Shown here: in pieces, positions 1 to 7,461 of the stretch
Numbering within the stretch: position 1 is the stretch's first letter
Layout of the letters: every line of letters starts with the position of its first letter
Assembly (NCBI GenBank): GCA_003229995.1
Contig: QIGJ01000093.1
Location: 1 to 10,169, forward strand
Direction of reading: 5' to 3'
DNA length: 10,169 nt
Source: Gammaproteobacteria bacterium
GTDB lineage: Bacteria; Pseudomonadota; Gammaproteobacteria; SZUA-152
Program-made: the position numbers and the translations under genes
The notes under the pieces: model-generated
Told to the model about the DNA's origin: nothing
The model's database searches: none
The model's input: only the letters and a program-made list of their open reading frames with translations

Positions 1-380
1 GCAATGCGTACCATCTCGCGTTGGCGCACATGGCGTAGCTGTCGAGCCAAAGAGTCAACATCAGCGATATCCTGTGACGCGGTTTGCACATGTTGATGCA
101 TTTCACCCTCGGCGTAACGGCGGTGCAGATCCCCGCTGTTTAGTAAATCCAGTAACAATAAGGGCTGACGCACACAGCGTTGGGCGATAAATTCGCTACA
201 GGCCCAGACGCGGCACAATTCGCTGAGCTGTTCGTTATTCCAAATCGGGAGAGTGATTCCTCCCGCCGTTAGCGCCGCCACAAAATCAGCCCACGCGTAT
301 TCCACGGCTTTCCGCAAAACCACGGGCAGTGGTTCCAGAGCAGCAACAAGATCAGGTAGATTATGGGAATTTTTTGTCAC
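1..380 (-). CDS. glnE: Glutamine synthetase adenylyltransferase/adenylyl-removing enzyme, N-terminal part (partial)
   Basis: GlnE adenylylates and deadenylylates glutamine synthetase in the cytoplasm in response to nitrogen status signalled through PII. About 126 codons are visible before the left edge; the family is usually about 950 residues, so only the beginning of the N-terminal adenylyl-removase half is here. Recognition rests on the N-terminal pattern: a tryptophan-rich early helix, the stretch QPLLLLDLL, and near the edge LRQLRHVRQREMVRIA-type residues, which match the conserved RRxxMVRIAW block of GlnE. I chose the GTG at 380 because GAGAGA (387-392) lies 6 nt upstream. An in-frame GTG at 398 would add six residues (MDERFA) and cannot be excluded. 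The gene is divergent from pilU. Truncation is by the window edge, not by mutation. Identification is from memory of the family, with good but not full certainty because the catalytic motifs are outside the window. Confidence 0.85.
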   Translation of the reverse strand, partial: MTKNSHNLPDLVAALEPLPVVLRKAVEYAWADFVAALTAGGITLPIWNNEQLSELCRVWACSEFIAQRCVRQPLLLLDLLNSGDLHRRYAEGEMHQHVQTASQDIADVDSLARQLRHVRQREMVRI

Positions 381-489
381 AGCAAATCTCTCGTCCACGA
401 TAGTGGGAAGGTTCCTTAAAGAATGACCTTGTGTAACCGATACCAGAGTAACAATCCAATGTGCATTTTATCCCGAGCCAACGCCTTTC

Positions 490-498
490 GGAGCAGGA
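490..498 (+). promoter_or_regulatory. Shine-Dalgarno of pilU
   Basis: GGAG (490-493) and AGGA (495-498) lie 5 nt before the ATG at 504. This decides the pilU start in favour of 504 over the in-frame ATG at 423, which has no comparable site and would add 27 residues unlike any PilU. Confidence 0.7.
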
Positions 499-503
499 CA
501 TCA

Positions 504-1667
504 ATGGAAATATCTGATTACCTTAAACTCATGGTCAAGTATGAAGCCTCTGATCTGTATTTCACAGTCGGCGCACCGGTGAGCGCCAAAATTCACGGTA
601 TTCTCAAACCGCTGGAAAAAACCACGTTGCCCGCTGGCCGCGTTAAGACACTGGCCTATGATCTGATGAATGAGGATCAGATCGCCCAGTTTGAACTGAA
701 ACCGGAAATGAACCTGGCCCATTCACTCCCCGGCATCGGCCGTTTCCGGGTTAATGTGTTTAAACAACGCAATCAGGCGGCGATGGTGGTTCGTCACATC
801 AAGACCCAGATTCCCAGTGCGGAGGAGTTGGGGTTGCCGTCTATCCTGCAAAAAATCATTATGCAGAAACGTGGGTTGGTGTTGTTTATCGGCGGTACTG
901 GCTCGGGAAAATCCACTTCACTGGCGGCGTTGATTGATGCCCGTAATACCAATACCTCCGGGCATATTATCACCATTGAAGATCCCATCGAGTTTATTCA
1001 TAACCACAAAAAATCCATCGTCAACCAACGTGAAGTGGGGCTGGATACTGACAGTTATGAAGATGCACTGAAAAACACCTTGCGTCAGGCACCGGACGTG
1101 ATTCTCATCGGCGAGGTGCGTGACCGAGAAACCATGGAACATTGTATTGCTTTTGCCGAAACCGGGCATCTGGCCATTTCCACTTTGCATGCCAATAATT
1201 CCAATCAGGCGCTGGATCGTATTATCAATTTTTTCCCGGAAGACCGACGCAACCAGTTGCTCATGGATTTGTCACTGAATGTGCGTGCGTTTATTTCCCA
1301 GCGTCTGATTCCTACCCTGGATGGCAAACGTGCCGTAGCAGTGGAAGTCATGCTGGGTACACCATTGATTCAGGATTTGATTCTCAAGGGCGATATTCAC
1401 GGTATTCGTGACATCATGGAAAAGTCCAGCAACCTGGGTATGCAGACCTTCGACCAAGCCATCTTCAAACTCTACAAAGACGGTGTGATCAGCATTGAAG
1501 AAGCGTTACGTAATGCCGACTCACAAAATAATTTACGTTTGAAAATCAGTCTGTCGGAAGGTGCTGTGACCGTGGATGAAAATATGAAAATCGAGGTTGA
1601 CCCGGATGATGTCAACGCTGTGGCAGGTAGCAAAGGTGGCTTGAATTTGACAATAGATCCCAGGTAA
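504..1667 (+). CDS. pilU: Type IV pilus retraction ATPase paralogue PilU (PilT/PilU family)
   Basis: Cytoplasmic hexameric secretion-type ATPase that works with PilT to pull type IV pili back during twitching. The 387-residue product is close to the usual PilU length (about 380). It starts MEISDYLKLMVKYEASDLY, typical of the PilT/PilU N-terminal PAS-like domain. Visible ATPase motifs are Walker A GGTGSGKST (130-138), Asp box with E159/D160/E163, Walker B DVILIGEVRD (198-207, E204), and His box with H222 and H229. It is assigned to PilU rather than PilT because the PilT-specific AIRNLIRE motif is absent: the equivalent stretch reads LIQDLILKGDIHGIRDIM. The C-terminus also runs on in an acidic tail (about 350-387). 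It is normally found next to pilT. Here it stands alone, divergent from glnE and convergent with ponA. A lineage-specific third PilT-like paralogue is the alternative reading. No clear promoter was identified in the 120-bp gap upstream. Confidence 0.92.
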   Translation: MEISDYLKLMVKYEASDLYFTVGAPVSAKIHGILKPLEKTTLPAGRVKTLAYDLMNEDQIAQFELKPEMNLAHSLPGIGRFRVNVFKQRNQAAMVVRHIKTQIPSAEELGLPSILQKIIMQKRGLVLFIGGTGSGKSTSLAALIDARNTNTSGHIITIEDPIEFIHNHKKSIVNQREVGLDTDSYEDALKNTLRQAPDVILIGEVRDRETMEHCIAFAETGHLAISTLHANNSNQALDRIINFFPEDRRNQLLMDLSLNVRAFISQRLIPTLDGKRAVAVEVMLGTPLIQDLILKGDIHGIRDIMEKSSNLGMQTFDQAIFKLYKDGVISIEEALRNADSQNNLRLKISLSEGAVTVDENMKIEVDPDDVNAVAGSKGGLNLTIDPR

Positions 1668-1847
1668 CGGGATTTTCTACACCTCATCCTTACCCGATTC
1701 GTTTAAAGTATAACGTGCTTTTTTAGCTTCGTCTAAGACATGTACCTGATTGAACACATTTGATAAATACCAAGTTTCATTATTGAAGCATTCCGGTTAC
1801 ATCACTTCCTTGGTTATGCCCGTCATATTCTAATCAGCATAAACATG

Positions 1848-4339
1848 TTAAAACAGCTCTTCCGGTACACCACCACTGTCCTGTGAAACGGATGTAGTTC
1901 CATCACCACCAATAATCGTTGCTGGGGAATTCTCTGTCCGCCGTTGCGGGACATTTTCTGACCGGAAGGTTTCAAAGATCCCTTTGGGATTATTGGCTCC
2001 GGCCAGCAAGCCCGTCTCCGGGTCAATGCGTACCGTCACCAGTTTTGGTGGCTGTTCCAGAGCACGTTCCGGCAAACCCTGCAAGCCCGTGCGCATAAAT
2101 TCAATCCACATAGGCAGGGCAGCACGCCCCCCGGTTTCCCGGGCACCTAGCGGTTTGGGTTTGTCGAAACCCACCCAGGCAGTCGCCACCAGATCCGGGG
2201 TATAGCCCGAAAACCAAGCATCCTGCTGATCATTGCTGGTGCCAGTTTTACCTGCTAAATCAGAACGCCCCAAGGCTTTTGCCCGCTGCCCGGTGCCCCG
2301 CTGGATTACTTCCATCATCATCGAACGCATCAGGTAAGCGTTTTGTGGCGTCAGCACCCGGGGAGCAATATTAACCGGGAGAACCTCCTCGCGGGTGGGT
2401 GGGCCCATGACAGGCTCAGCATCGATTTCCTGCTGACGTTTGAGGCGTTCTTCGCAGCCGTCACAAGCAATAAAAGGCTCAGCGCGATACAGTACTTTTC
2501 CCTTGGCATCTTTGATACTGTCGATGAAATACGGTACGGTGCGGAATCCACCATTCGCGAATGTTGCATAGCCACGTACGATCGCCAGCGGTGTGACCAC
2601 ACCACTACCCAACGCCAACGATAAATCCCGGGGCAACCGTTTTTTGTCGAAACCAAAATGACTGGCGTAGTTAATGGTGTACCCAATACCAATGGCACGC
2701 AACAGACGAATAGACACCAGATTGCGTGATTTCACCAGCGCCTTGCGCAAGCGAGTTGGGCCAAATACTTTGCCGCTGTAATTTTCCGGACGCCAGGTGG
2801 CTTCCAGCCCTTCATCTTCGAATACTACGGGAGCGTCATTGATGAGGCTGGCGGGTGTGAAGCCCTTTTCCAGCGCGGCGGAATAAAGGAAGGGTTTAAA
2901 ATTGGAACCCGGTTGACGTTCGGCCTGGGTGACACGATTGAATTTGCTGCTGGAAAAATTGAAAAACCGCCTACCAGGGCACGAATGGCACCGTCATGAG
3001 GGTCAAGCGATACCAGCGCACCTTCCACTTCGGGAATCTGCGCCAGCTGCCAACCAGCATCGGTTTTTTTCGTGGCAGGCAGCTCGGTGATGTAAATGAC
3101 ATCACCTCGGGTGAGAATGTCCGCTGCCTGCTTGGGCGCTGCGCCCATACGACCATTTTTCAGTATCGATGTTGCCCAGGATAGCCCCGACCAATCCAGA
3201 CGCAACACACCACGGCGTGGTTCGTAAACCACCGCTGATCGCTCAACCGTTGCCAGTACCAGAGCGGGTAGCAGACCATTAATTTCCCGCTGCGTTTTTA
3301 ATAATGGCATCCACTGTTCTTCGCCACTGTTTTCCGCCAACACATGTTGCGCGAGTGGGCCACGATACCCGTAACGTCGATCATAGGCCAATAGGGCATT
3401 ACGTTGGGCACGGTGTGCTGCCATTTGTAACCGGGAGCCAAGGCTGGTGCGGACTTTATAACCGGTAGAATAAGCGGCGTTGCCAAAACGTCTCACCATT
3501 TCGGCACGGACCATTTCAGCGATATAGGGAGCTGTTACTTCTCTGGAAAGCCCATGCAAACGGGCATCATCCACCATGGCTCGCGCTTCATCGTGAGTTG
3601 CTTCATCGATAAAACCCAAATTGCGCATGCGGCCCAATACGTAGTTACGTCGTAACAGAGCCCTGGCCGGATTAATCACGGGGTTGTAACGGGATGGGGC
3701 TTTGGGCAGACCGGCAACCATTGCCAGTTGCGCCACGTTTAGTTTGTCGATAGGGACACCATAATAAATCTGTGCCGCTGCACCCACGCCATAGGCACGA
3801 TTACCCAGATAAATTTTGTTGAGATAAAGCGCAAGAATATCTTCTTTACTCAGTTCTTTCTCAATTTTAAGTGCCAACATGATTTCATTGAGTTTGCGCA
3901 GATAGGTTTTTTCCCGGCTAAGAAAAAAATTACGTGCTACCTGCATGGTAATAGTGCTGCCACCCTGGCCTTTTTCGCCGGTGCGTAACAAATGAAAGGC
4001 TGCCCGGAGCAAGCCTTGATAATCCACACCCGGATGCACAAAGAAACGGTCATCTTCTGCTGCCAGAACCGCTTGTACCATGAGTTTTGGCACTTCTTCG
4101 TATTTAAGCGGTGCCCGTTTTTTTTCACCAAACTCCGCAATCAATCCTCCGTCACGAGAATAAACGCGTAGTGGTACCTGAAATTGCACGTTTTGCAAAC
4201 TCTGCGTCGAAGGCAAACCGGGTACAATGAACAGGTAAAGACCCGCCAGCACCAAAGTGGTTAAAAAAACACCAATTCCGCCAAGGTAAAATAACCAGCG
4301 TATTTGGAATTTGGGTTTTTGAAATTTAAAAGAAGGCAT
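1848..4339 (-). pseudogene. ponA: Penicillin-binding protein 1A (bifunctional peptidoglycan glycosyltransferase/transpeptidase), frameshifted
   Basis: Class A PBP that polymerises lipid II and cross-links stem peptides in the periplasm, anchored in the inner membrane. From the ATG at 4339, codons 1-459 encode a short cytoplasmic tail, a membrane segment (about 16-39) and the GT51 domain (EDDRF 95-99 with the presumed catalytic E95, GGSTI 126-130, KELSKEDILALYLNKIYLG about 161-179). An OB-fold insert follows, ending EVEGALVSLDPHDGAIRALVGGF. The frame is then lost at about 2954-2966 and the upstream frame ends at 2825 after a nonsense tail. The shifted frame continues without interruption to the stop at 1848-1850. 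It carries the transpeptidase motifs SNFK (serine codon 2904-2906), SRN, and KTG (2241-2249), and ends EELF like other PBP1a proteins. Restored length would be about 831 residues, normal for the family. Every domain is intact, so this is either a very recent mutation or a sequence error. The ATG at 4339 has no good Shine-Dalgarno; a TTG directly before it is unlikely to be used. Confidence 0.9.
2954..2966 (-). other. Frameshift site in ponA
   Basis: On the coding (minus) strand the gene reads GGC GGT TTT, and the following sequence makes sense only in another frame (AAT TTT TCC AGC AGC AAA TTC AAT CGT, i.e. NFSSSKFNR). The switch lies between two five-T runs (2962-2966 and 2954-2958). Adding one base or removing two restores the frame. 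Removing TC gives GGFNFSSSKFNR, which has the same spacing as the GGFDFNQSKFNR I recall from E. coli PBP1a. One missing T in either run gives one residue more. Confidence 0.8.
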
Positions 4340-4386
4340 CAAAACAAAATTTTTGTGATAGTGTTCATGAATATTAACAAAAACAG

Positions 4387-4415
4387 AGTATAAAACTTCT
4401 AATTAGATCAACCTA
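4387..4415 (-). promoter_or_regulatory. Candidate ponA promoter
   Basis: Reading toward ponA there is a good -10-like TATACT (4392 down to 4387). Seventeen bases upstream of it is a weak -35-like TAGGTT (4415-4410). The transcript would have a leader of roughly 40 nt before the ATG at 4339. The -10 match is good and the -35 is poor, so the assignment is tentative. Confidence 0.35.
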
Positions 4416-4428
4416 ATACTAGTACTTT

Positions 4429-4541
4429 TTTAATGTAATAAGTTAAGCTTCGGCTGGCCCATCATTTGTGGTCATTATTTAAGCGCGGTACCTAACTGCA
4501 AAACACCGTAGAAACACTGAATCTTAACTTATCACATTAAA
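4429..4541. repeat. Inverted repeat, two 19-bp arms flanking the ponA/pilM divergent region centre
   Basis: The arm at 4429-4447 (TTTAATGTAATAAGTTAAG) is repeated in inverted orientation at 4523-4541 with one mismatch (18 of 19 positions; A4437 versus C4533). The arms are separated by 75 nt. Similarity extends patchily outward to a GTAC at both ends (4422-4425 and 4545-4548, three mismatched bases between) and inward for TTC. Read toward each gene, both carry CTTAACTTATYACATTAAA, ending about 90 nt before the ponA start and 97 nt before the pilM start. It may be a pair of operator or activator sites for the divergent promoters. A small inverted-repeat element is an alternative, but no target-site duplication is visible. 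Confidence 0.8.
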
Positions 4542-4550
4542 GGGGTACGA

Positions 4551-4579
4551 TTTTTCTGATGCAATTTTTAATCTATAGT
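4551..4579 (+). promoter_or_regulatory. Candidate pilMNOPQ promoter
   Basis: A -10-like TATAGT (4574-4579) lies about 60 bp before the pilM start codon. The hexamer 17 bp upstream (TTTTTC, 4551-4556) is a weak -35. The right arm of the inverted repeat ends 9 bp upstream of it, where an activator would be expected for a promoter with a poor -35. Inference from spacing only. Confidence 0.35.
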
Positions 4580-4581
4580 AA

Positions 4582-5709
<1,128 letters not shown>

Positions 5710-6270
5710 ATGCCACACATTAATTTACTCCCCTGGCGCGAGGAAGAGCGACGCGACAAACAACGACAATTTATCAACATTGTGGCAGGTGCGGCAATTT
5801 TGATGGTTGGCCTTGTGGTCCTGATACATCTGCGCATGAGCGGTATTATCGAAGACCAGAATAACCGCAACCAATTCATGCAAGCACAGATTGTGCAGGT
5901 TGATAAAGAAATTGCGGAAATCAAGACCCTTGAAAAAGAAAAAGCCGCCCTGCTGGCGCGCATGAAGGTTATCCAGGAATTGCAAAGCAGTCGCCCGGAA
6001 ATCGTACATATTTTTGACGAACTTGCCAAAACCATACCCGACAATGTTTTTTTACTGGCAACATCCCGTAAGGGTCGCGAAATCAACCTTACCGGCGTTG
6101 CGGACGCTAATGACTACGTTTCCGAGTTTATGCGTAGCCTGGATAGTTCTCCCTGGTTAACCAACCCGAGACTGACGGTCATCAAGTCGGATAAAAAAGA
6201 ATATCCAGGTGCAAGCTGGTTTCAGCTCACGGTTTCACAAAAAAACAGAACAAAGAAGGCTGACAAATGA
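5710..6270 (+). CDS. pilN: Type IV pilus inner-membrane assembly protein PilN
   Basis: Bitopic inner-membrane protein of the pilus alignment complex; it pairs with PilO in the periplasm and with PilM in the cytoplasm. The 186-residue product opens with INLLPWREE (4-12), the conserved peptide that inserts into PilM. A short basic stretch and one membrane segment (about 21-41) follow, then a charged coiled coil (about 48-93) and a compact C-terminal domain of the ferredoxin-like type known for PilN. The ATG immediately follows the pilM stop. GAGGAG (5694-5699), inside the pilM coding region, serves as Shine-Dalgarno at 10 nt. The stop overlaps the pilO start by 4 bp (ATGA), suggesting coupled translation and matched PilN/PilO amounts. 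Confidence 0.96.
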   Translation: MPHINLLPWREEERRDKQRQFINIVAGAAILMVGLVVLIHLRMSGIIEDQNNRNQFMQAQIVQVDKEIAEIKTLEKEKAALLARMKVIQELQSSRPEIVHIFDELAKTIPDNVFLLATSRKGREINLTGVADANDYVSEFMRSLDSSPWLTNPRLTVIKSDKKEYPGASWFQLTVSQKNRTKKADK

Positions 6271-6905
6271 ACCTGTCTGACCTGAACAACCTCAACCTTG
6301 ATCCCAATAATATTGGCAGCTGGCCACTGGCTGCCAGGGTGATTGTTATTGTCTTACTCTGCTTTGCTTTGTTGTTTGCGGGTTATTATCTGGACACCAG
6401 TGACCAGCTGCTGGAATTGGAGACAGCGCGTGCCAAGGAAGCCAGCCTGAAACAGGAATTTGAAACAAAGCAGGCCAAGGCCGCTAATCTCAGTGCCTAC
6501 CAGGAGCAAATGAAAGAAATGCAGCGTTCTTTTGGTGCCCTGTTACAACAACTGCCCGGCAAAACGGAAGTTGCGGGTCTTCTGGTAGATATCTCTCGCG
6601 TTGGTATTCTCAGTGGGTTGGAATTTGAGCTTTTCAAGCCCGAAGCCGAAATCCCCAAAGAGTTTTATGCTGAATTGCCCATAAAAATACGGGTTAAGGG
6701 TAGCTACCACCAGTTTGGCAGCTTTGCCAGTGGCACCGCTGCATTGCCACGTATTGTCACACTGCACAATTTATCCATTACCTCGAAAGCTAAAAAGAAC
6801 GAGGATGGTCGTATGATCATGGAGGCTACGGCAAAAACTTACCGTTACCTTGAAAAAGACACTACCGCCGACAACAAGAAACGCAAACGGCGGGGTAAAA
6901 AATAA
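6267..6905 (+). CDS. pilO: Type IV pilus inner-membrane assembly protein PilO
   Basis: Partner of PilN in the inner-membrane alignment complex; PilNO heterodimers bind PilP and influence pilus extension and retraction. The 212-residue product has an N-terminal cytoplasmic tail, one membrane segment (about 22-41), a periplasmic coiled coil (about 45-95, rich in E, K, Q, A) and a C-terminal alpha/beta domain. That domain includes LLVDISRVGILSGLEFELFKP-like residues and an FYAELPIKIRVKGSYH-like strand region characteristic of PilO. The end is unusually basic (KKRKRRGKK, 204-212). GAAGG (6255-6259) lies 7 nt before the ATG, which overlaps the pilN stop. Its TAA shares one base with the pilP ATG. 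Confidence 0.96.
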   Translation: MNLSDLNNLNLDPNNIGSWPLAARVIVIVLLCFALLFAGYYLDTSDQLLELETARAKEASLKQEFETKQAKAANLSAYQEQMKEMQRSFGALLQQLPGKTEVAGLLVDISRVGILSGLEFELFKPEAEIPKEFYAELPIKIRVKGSYHQFGSFASGTAALPRIVTLHNLSITSKAKKNEDGRMIMEATAKTYRYLEKDTTADNKKRKRRGKK

Positions 6906-7441
6906 TGCACAAGCTCAATGATAAATATCTGCGTGTTGGTGTCGCTGTGTTTGCTCTTTTTCTGCTTGTTGGGCTAACAGCCTGTAGCGGTGAAGAAAAT
7001 GTCGATTTGCAAACCTATGTGAGCGAAGTCAAGGCCCGACAAAAAAGCCGCATTCCTCCCCTGCCCAAACCACAGACTTTCGAAGTATTTACCTATAATG
7101 ATGCGGTGCTGAGAGACCCTTTTGTGCCCACGGCCGAGATTTTGGCCATAGAATCAGACAATGGGCTGAAACCTGATATGGCCAGGGAGCGCGATGTGCT
7201 GGAACAATACACCGTTAGCAGTCTGAAAATGATGGGTATTCTGGAAAAAAATGGTCGTCGTTGGGCGTTGCTTCGAGCAAGTGATGGCACTTTGCATCGC
7301 ACTAAAACAGGTCGGCATCTTGGAAAAAATAATGGTGAAATTGTGAGTATCACGGAAAGTCAACTTGAACTAAAGGAAATCGTTCCAGATGGGCTGGGGG
7401 GGTGGATAGAACGCATGACTACCCTGGCCATCGGCGAATGA
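6905..7441 (+). CDS. pilP: Type IV pilus assembly lipoprotein PilP
   Basis: Periplasmic lipoprotein that connects PilNO to the N0 domain of the PilQ secretin. The 178-residue precursor has a basic/hydrophobic signal peptide with lipobox LTAC, so lipidation is expected at C27; the +2 residue is serine. The disordered linker carries the family pattern RIPPLP (49-54) and F-x-Y-x5-RDPF (62-73), which in PilP homologues binds PilNO. A C-terminal beta domain (about 100-178) follows, with the expected LKMMGILEKNGRRWALL-type strands. Length matches P. aeruginosa PilP (about 174). The start codon overlaps the pilO stop by one base, with GGGG (6892-6895) 9 nt upstream. The stop lies 20 bp before pilQ. 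Confidence 0.96.
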   Translation: MHKLNDKYLRVGVAVFALFLLVGLTACSGEENVDLQTYVSEVKARQKSRIPPLPKPQTFEVFTYNDAVLRDPFVPTAEILAIESDNGLKPDMARERDVLEQYTVSSLKMMGILEKNGRRWALLRASDGTLHRTKTGRHLGKNNGEIVSITESQLELKEIVPDGLGGWIERMTTLAIGE

Positions 7442-7448
7442 TGCCAAC

Positions 7449-7453
7449 GAGGA
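7449..7453 (+). promoter_or_regulatory. Shine-Dalgarno deciding the pilQ start
   Basis: GAGGA lies 8 nt before the ATG at 7462. The alternative in-frame ATGs at 7498 and 7522, which would give a more ordinary signal peptide, have no comparable site upstream. Confidence 0.65.
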
Positions 7454-7461
7454 TTTAGTAC

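Noticed and set aside
423..503. In-frame ATG at 423 adding 27 residues to PilU
   Set aside because: The added residues do not resemble PilU N-termini, there is no Shine-Dalgarno there, and the ATG at 504 has a good one and gives the family start MEIxxYLxLMV.
381..503. Promoters in the glnE/pilU divergent gap
   Set aside because: TTGTGT (429-434) is a possible -35, but no matching -10 follows at proper spacing; the other AT-rich hexamers were too weak to support a call.
1668..1847. Bidirectional terminator expected between convergent pilU and ponA
   Set aside because: I found only a T6 run (near 1720) with no stable GC-rich stem before it on either strand. Nothing else recognisable in this gap.
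2954..2970. Programmed -1 ribosomal frameshift in ponA
   Set aside because: Only P-site slippage on T-TTT-TCA is possible; the A-site codon cannot re-pair, so there is no proper X-XXY-YYZ heptamer. No such mechanism is known to me for class A PBPs. Sequence error or mutation is simpler.
4455..4470. Sigma-54-like site TGG-CCC-ATCATTTGTG
   Set aside because: It has GG then ten bases then GT rather than the required GC at -12, and poor match otherwise.
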